Source: CAYRWK01 sp964427965
GTDB lineage: Bacteria > Patescibacteriota > WWE3 > UBA101185 > UBA10185
Assembly: GCA_964427965.1 (NCBI GenBank)
Contig: CAYRWK010000017.1
Coordinates: 1 to 17,688 of the forward strand
Direction: 5' to 3'
DNA length: 17,688 nt
The first letter of the stretch is position 1; the number at the start of each line of letters is the position of its first letter. This document shows, piece after piece, positions 13,971 to 17,688 of this stretch. The position numbers were made by a program, and so were the translations under genes. The notes beneath the pieces are model-generated. The model saw only the letters and a program-made list of their open reading frames with translations. It made no database searches and was not told where the DNA came from.

Positions 13971-16568
13971 ATGACGGACAATAATAAAGTAACAAGCTTA
14001 ACAGAAAACCAAGAAAATCAGGGTGATAACACACCTCATATGCTAAATATTATCCCAACAGATATTTCAAAAGAAATGCAGTCGTCATACCTTGACTATG
14101 CCATGAGCGTTATTGTATCCCGTGCACTTCCGGATGTTAGAGACGGTCTAAAACCGGTTCATAGAAGAATTATTTACGCCATGCAGGATCAAGGCATGGA
14201 TTCCACAAGCAAATTCCATAAGTGCGCGGCTGTTGTGGGAGAGGTTTTAAAGAAGTATCACCCACACGGTGATATCGGAGTCTATGACACTTTGGTTAGA
14301 ATGGCTCAGGATTTTAGCTTAAGATACCCACTTGTAATACCACAAGGTAACTTTGGTTCGGTAGATGGAGATTCTGCAGCTGCCATGAGGTACACCGAGT
14401 GTAAACTTGCAAAAATTGCCGAGGAACTATACGCAGATATTGATAAAGAAACTGTTGATTTTGTTATGAACGATCTCCAGAACTTTGAACCTATATATCT
14501 TCCTGCCGCGTTACCAAATTTACTGCTAAACGGTGTACAGGGAATTGCTGTTGGTATGGCTACAAATATTCCTCCCCACAACCTTGGTGAATTGGTTGAT
14601 GGTATCAACGTTATGATCGACAAAGCTGAAAATATCGGCAAAGCTCCTGAAAAAGATGCGCTAGAACAAGTGGTTAAACCAGAATTTTCCTCATCAGCAT
14701 CAGTAGAAGACCTTGTTCAATATATAAAAGGACCTGACTTTCCAACGGGGGGTACAATTTATGATCAAAAAGAAATGCTTCAAATGTATGCAACAGGTAA
14801 GGGAAGGGTTGTAACCAGAGCAAAGATGGAAACTGAAGAGGATAAAAAAGGTAGAACCAAGATTATTGTCACCGAAATCCCATATCAGGTTAATAAAGCT
14901 ACTCTTGTTGCCAAAATTGCCGATCTTGTTAAGAACAAAAAGATTGAGGGTATCTCGGATTTGCGTGATGAGTCTAACCGAGAGGGCATGCGTATTATGA
15001 TAGAGCTTAAAAAAGAAGCCGTGCCCAAAAAGATTCAAAACCAGTTATACAAATACACTCCTTTGCAAAGTACCTTTAATACCAACATGGTGGCACTTTT
15101 GGATAACGAACCAAAACTAATGCCTCTAAAGACCATTTTGGAGGAGTTTATCAAGCACAGACAACAAGTAGTGATAAGAAGAACTATTTACTTACTCAAA
15201 AAGGCTAGAGAACGTGAACATATCTTGTTAGGACTAAAAATCGCCCTAGATCACCTTGATGAAGTAATTAAACTAATTAGAGCAAGCAAGGACGCTGAAA
15301 CTGCAAAAAGCGGGTTGATCACAAAATTTGCTCTTAGTGAAATTCAAGCTCAGGCAATACTGGACATGCAGTTAAGGAAGCTCGCCGCATTAGAACGACA
15401 AAAAATTGAAGATGAGCTAAAACAGATTCAAGAAACCATCAAAGACTACCAAAGTCTATTGATATCACCAAAAAGGATAATAACAACTGTAAAAGATGAG
15501 CTTAACAAGCTTAGAGAGAAATACGCTGATGAAAGAGTAACAAAAGTGGTTAAGGGTAAGGTTGGAGAACTGTCTGACGAGGATTTAGTTGTAGATGAAA
15601 CATGCATAATAACCATCTCGGAAAATGGCTACATTAAACGCTTAAAAGAGGATACATACAAAAAACAGGGTAGGGGAGGCAAGGGTGTAACAGGTCAAGC
15701 CTTACGTGAAGAGGACGAGGTTTCCAGCATCACAACCTGCAGTACACATGATTATGCCTTTTTCTTTACCAACACAGGTAAGGTTTACAAACTAAGAATT
15801 TGGGAAATACCCGAGACCTCAAGAACAGCCAAAGGCACAGCGCTGGTTAACTTTTTAAATATTTCTCAAAATGAAAAAGTTGGAGAATTTGTTACCATGA
15901 AAGCTGAAATGCTTGAAAAGGGCGATGGGTTTGTGGTGTTTGTTACGGACAGTGGGCAGGTTAAGAAAACCTCATTGGAAGAATTTGCAAACATTAGATC
16001 ATCGGGCATTGTAGCCATAAAATTGGCTCCGGGAGATTATTTAAGCACTGTGAAACTATCCAATGGGACTGATGATATTCTCTTAACTACGTCACAAGGT
16101 CAATCAATCAGGTTTAATGAAAAAGACGTAAGACCCATGGGTAGAGCCGCGGCAGGTGTCACCGGAATAAAACTCGCTAAAAAGGATGATTCGGTTGTTG
16201 GAACAATAATAATACCTAGTAAGAGTACAAAGCTTGATCTAATGGTAGTTACAGCTCGTGGATTTGGCAAAAGAACGCCAATAGATGAGTATAAAGTGCA
16301 AAAAAGAGGCGGATCCGGCATCTTAACTTATCGTGTCACCGAAAAGACCGGTGCAGTTGTAACTGCAAGAGAGCAAACACCCGGACAGGAAACCGACTTT
16401 TTAATTGCCACCACAAGTGGAAAAGTTATAAGACTAAGCTCAAAGCAAGTACCTCAACTGGGCAGAGCAACAGTGGGGGTCAGACTTATTAGAATTGATG
16501 AAAGCGATAGAGTAACATCGGTTGCCTTGCTTAACGAGGAGGATTCAGCACCAAATGAAACCGAATAA
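13971..16568 (+). CDS. gyrA: DNA gyrase subunit A
   Basis: An 865-residue DNA breakage-and-rejoining subunit of gyrase. The winged-helix region contains LKPVHRRIIYAM and the catalytic Tyr141 in AAAMRYTE (Tyr122 in E. coli). The coiled-coil region spans roughly residues 360-510, and the C-terminal beta-pinwheel carries the GyrA-box QGRGGKG near residue 564, which identifies gyrase and not ParC. In the quinolone-resistance region the sequence is YHPHGDIGVYDT: Ile102 stands at E. coli Ser83, while the Asp87 equivalent (Asp106) is kept. The ATG is one base after the ppaC stop (TAATATG) without a Shine-Dalgarno site, suggesting reinitiation. The last 14 bases overlap nrnA. Length is usual. Confidence 0.97.
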   Translation: MTDNNKVTSLTENQENQGDNTPHMLNIIPTDISKEMQSSYLDYAMSVIVSRALPDVRDGLKPVHRRIIYAMQDQGMDSTSKFHKCAAVVGEVLKKYHPHGDIGVYDTLVRMAQDFSLRYPLVIPQGNFGSVDGDSAAAMRYTECKLAKIAEELYADIDKETVDFVMNDLQNFEPIYLPAALPNLLLNGVQGIAVGMATNIPPHNLGELVDGINVMIDKAENIGKAPEKDALEQVVKPEFSSSASVEDLVQYIKGPDFPTGGTIYDQKEMLQMYATGKGRVVTRAKMETEEDKKGRTKIIVTEIPYQVNKATLVAKIADLVKNKKIEGISDLRDESNREGMRIMIELKKEAVPKKIQNQLYKYTPLQSTFNTNMVALLDNEPKLMPLKTILEEFIKHRQQVVIRRTIYLLKKAREREHILLGLKIALDHLDEVIKLIRASKDAETAKSGLITKFALSEIQAQAILDMQLRKLAALERQKIEDELKQIQETIKDYQSLLISPKRIITTVKDELNKLREKYADERVTKVVKGKVGELSDEDLVVDETCIITISENGYIKRLKEDTYKKQGRGGKGVTGQALREEDEVSSITTCSTHDYAFFFTNTGKVYKLRIWEIPETSRTAKGTALVNFLNISQNEKVGEFVTMKAEMLEKGDGFVVFVTDSGQVKKTSLEEFANIRSSGIVAIKLAPGDYLSTVKLSNGTDDILLTTSQGQSIRFNEKDVRPMGRAAAGVTGIKLAKKDDSVVGTIIIPSKSTKLDLMVVTARGFGKRTPIDEYKVQKRGGSGILTYRVTEKTGAVVTAREQTPGQETDFLIATTSGKVIRLSSKQVPQLGRATVGVRLIRIDESDRVTSVALLNEEDSAPNETE
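16536..16542 (+). promoter_or_regulatory. Ribosome binding site of the nrnA-like gene
   Basis: GAGGAGG inside the end of gyrA lies 12 bases before ATG 16555. It supports that ATG over the in-frame TTG at 16522, whose extra residues have no family counterpart. Confidence 0.55.
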
Positions 16569-17577
16569 TACGTTTGAAGAAATCCTAAATACTCTAAAAA
16601 AGTCGCAAAACATTTTACTGGCTAGCCACACCGGTGCAGATCTTGATTCCATTGGCTCAAATATTGCATTAAAACTAATTTTAAAAAATCTTGGTATCAA
16701 CGCTGATTTTTATTCCGTAGATAACCTTCCTGTTGGGCTAACGGACCTTGTAGATTGCCAACACGTTAATGCACCTGTAGACATTGCAACCATAGATCTT
16801 TCTAAATACGACACCTTTTTGGGATTAGACGTAGATACAACAGACAGAGTAACAAAAACTGATGGCTTTAAACTACCGGAGAACATCAAGACAAAAGTAT
16901 ACATAGACCATCACCAAACAAGCCTTGGCATGGGTGACCTTAATTACGTTGATAAAAACGCATCATCAGCCACCCTATTAATTTTTCGCATGAGTAAAGA
17001 ACTAAATATCCCACTTAATAAACAAATAGGGGAATATATTTTACTTGGAATACTCGGTGATACAGGTACTTTTCAATTCAGTAACACACACCCGGAAGAC
17101 TTAAAGGCAGTAACAGAGTTAATAGAGAAATACGATGTAAACATGTTCAACATGATCTATAACATGACCTTCAATGAACCGATCGAGTTGTTCAAAATGA
17201 AAAGAATAATATATAACAATCTTAAAGTAGATTTTGAAAACAGGTTTGCCTACACTACTTACACTCAAAAGGAAAAGGCTGACGCGGGAATAGACCCCAA
17301 CATAGGCCTTCCGGCAGTTTCCGACACCATAAAAAGACTAAAAGGAGTGGATTTTGTGTTTGTAATAAGTGAAACAAAGGATAAGGTGAACGAATATCAT
17401 TTAGGTATGAGATCCCATGAAAAAAACTTTGATGTTTCAAAAATTGCTATAAAACTGGGTGGTGGCGGACACAAACCGGCCGCTGCGGCAAAACTTACCA
17501 ACCAAAAATCCATAGATGAGGCCATTCAAACCGTCATCTCAACAATCGCAGAAATGAAAAAAAACAAAGAAATATAA
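16555..17577 (+). CDS. nrnA: DHH/DHHA1 phosphoesterase, NrnA-like nanoRNase/pAp phosphatase
   Basis: A 340-residue member of the RecJ-like DHH superfamily. The first metal motif is SHTGADLDSIGS (His25, Asp29, Asp31), then LGLDVD (about residues 90-95), the IDHHQT signature (about 116-121) and GDTGTF (about 167-172). The C-terminal DHHA1 domain ends with GGGGHKPAAAA (about 302-312), the substrate-binding glycine/histidine motif. Characterised NrnA proteins degrade 2-5 nt RNAs and dephosphorylate pAp; size and domain order agree, but a related role on cyclic-dinucleotide products is possible. Its start overlaps the end of gyrA by 14 bases, so it is the last gene of the gyrB-ppaC-gyrA-nrnA cluster. 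No terminator hairpin is seen after it. Confidence 0.85.
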   Translation: MKPNNTFEEILNTLKKSQNILLASHTGADLDSIGSNIALKLILKNLGINADFYSVDNLPVGLTDLVDCQHVNAPVDIATIDLSKYDTFLGLDVDTTDRVTKTDGFKLPENIKTKVYIDHHQTSLGMGDLNYVDKNASSATLLIFRMSKELNIPLNKQIGEYILLGILGDTGTFQFSNTHPEDLKAVTELIEKYDVNMFNMIYNMTFNEPIELFKMKRIIYNNLKVDFENRFAYTTYTQKEKADAGIDPNIGLPAVSDTIKRLKGVDFVFVISETKDKVNEYHLGMRSHEKNFDVSKIAIKLGGGGHKPAAAAKLTNQKSIDEAIQTVISTIAEMKKNKEI

Positions 17578-17610
17578 TCACGCTTTTATATCCTGTCACA
17601 CTTGGTCATA

Positions 17611-17639
17611 TTGAACCCAATCCTTTGATGTGCTAGCTT
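17611..17639 (+). promoter_or_regulatory. Promoter for the gene at the right edge
   Basis: TTGAAC and TAGCTT are separated by exactly 17 bases, with a TG dinucleotide extending the -10. The -10 ends six bases before ATG 17646, again predicting a leaderless mRNA. Confidence 0.5.
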
Positions 17640-17645
17640 ACTGGC

Positions 17646-17688
17646 ATGGAAAATATATATCCAAACAGACCTATAAAAATTGAAAATG
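17646..17688 (+). CDS. Start of an unidentified gene (partial)
   Basis: Fourteen codons from ATG 17646 to the window edge (MENIYPNRPIKIEN). The frame is open and a promoter is positioned for a leaderless start. There is too little sequence to name a product. Confidence 0.45.
   Translation, partial: MENIYPNRPIKIEN

Noticed and set aside
1..17688. Alternative genetic code (UGA as Gly) seen in some CPR groups
   Set aside because: All core genes are full length in the standard code with conserved motifs and no in-frame UGA is required.
1..17688. tRNA genes, CRISPR arrays, tandem repeats
   Set aside because: No T-loop or acceptor-stem pattern and no regularly spaced repeats were found on reading both strands.

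Overview
The window reads as a piece of a low-GC bacterial chromosome, most likely from the Candidate Phyla Radiation (Patescibacteria; a Microgenomates- or Katanobacteria-like lineage is my best guess). The reasons are the compact type IV pilus set (pilB, pilT, pilC, one prepilin with an RDAKR-type segment, pilD), very short core genes such as a 235-residue DNA polymerase III delta-prime, standard-code reading frames with no need for UGA recoding, and start codons that often lack a Shine-Dalgarno site. The lineage is inferred from protein style, not from an rRNA gene.

Left half (1-9071, minus strand). A pilus locus reads right to left: pilB, pilT, pilC, a prepilin and, at the left edge, the start of the prepilin peptidase pilD. 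Between the prepilin and pilD sits a cassette of a SpoU-family RNA methyltransferase, a 49-residue candidate lanthipeptide precursor (lanA) and a class II lanthipeptide synthetase (lanM). The precursor's Shine-Dalgarno site overlaps the methyltransferase stop codon. An 11-bp hairpin lies between lanA and lanM. LanM has the dehydratase residues and a LanC-like domain whose zinc site reads Cys/Cys-Cys-Gly, the variant known from ProcM-like enzymes. No lantibiotic transporter, leader protease or immunity gene is visible.

Middle (9072-10223). Between the divergent pilB and delta-prime genes lies a 912-bp segment (9244-10155) bounded by perfect 17-bp inverted repeats and a directly abutting 5-bp direct repeat AACAA. 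It carries no transposase. It holds one small multi-pass membrane protein gene with a strong Shine-Dalgarno site, followed by about 370 bases of consecutive hairpins. It looks like a non-autonomous mobile element, or a large structured RNA with an embedded ORF, or both. I recognise no known family.

Right half (10224-17688, plus strand). A housekeeping block: delta-prime (holB), then a tight cluster gyrB - ppaC (family II pyrophosphatase) - gyrA - nrnA-like DHH phosphoesterase, and the first 14 codons of another gene. Several transcription starts appear leaderless, with a -10 box ending six bases before the start codon (pilD, the methyltransferase, holB and the last ORF; nine bases for gyrB).

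The two most unusual items are the CCG-type LanM/LanA pair embedded in a pilus locus and the transposase-less element with its structured RNA region.
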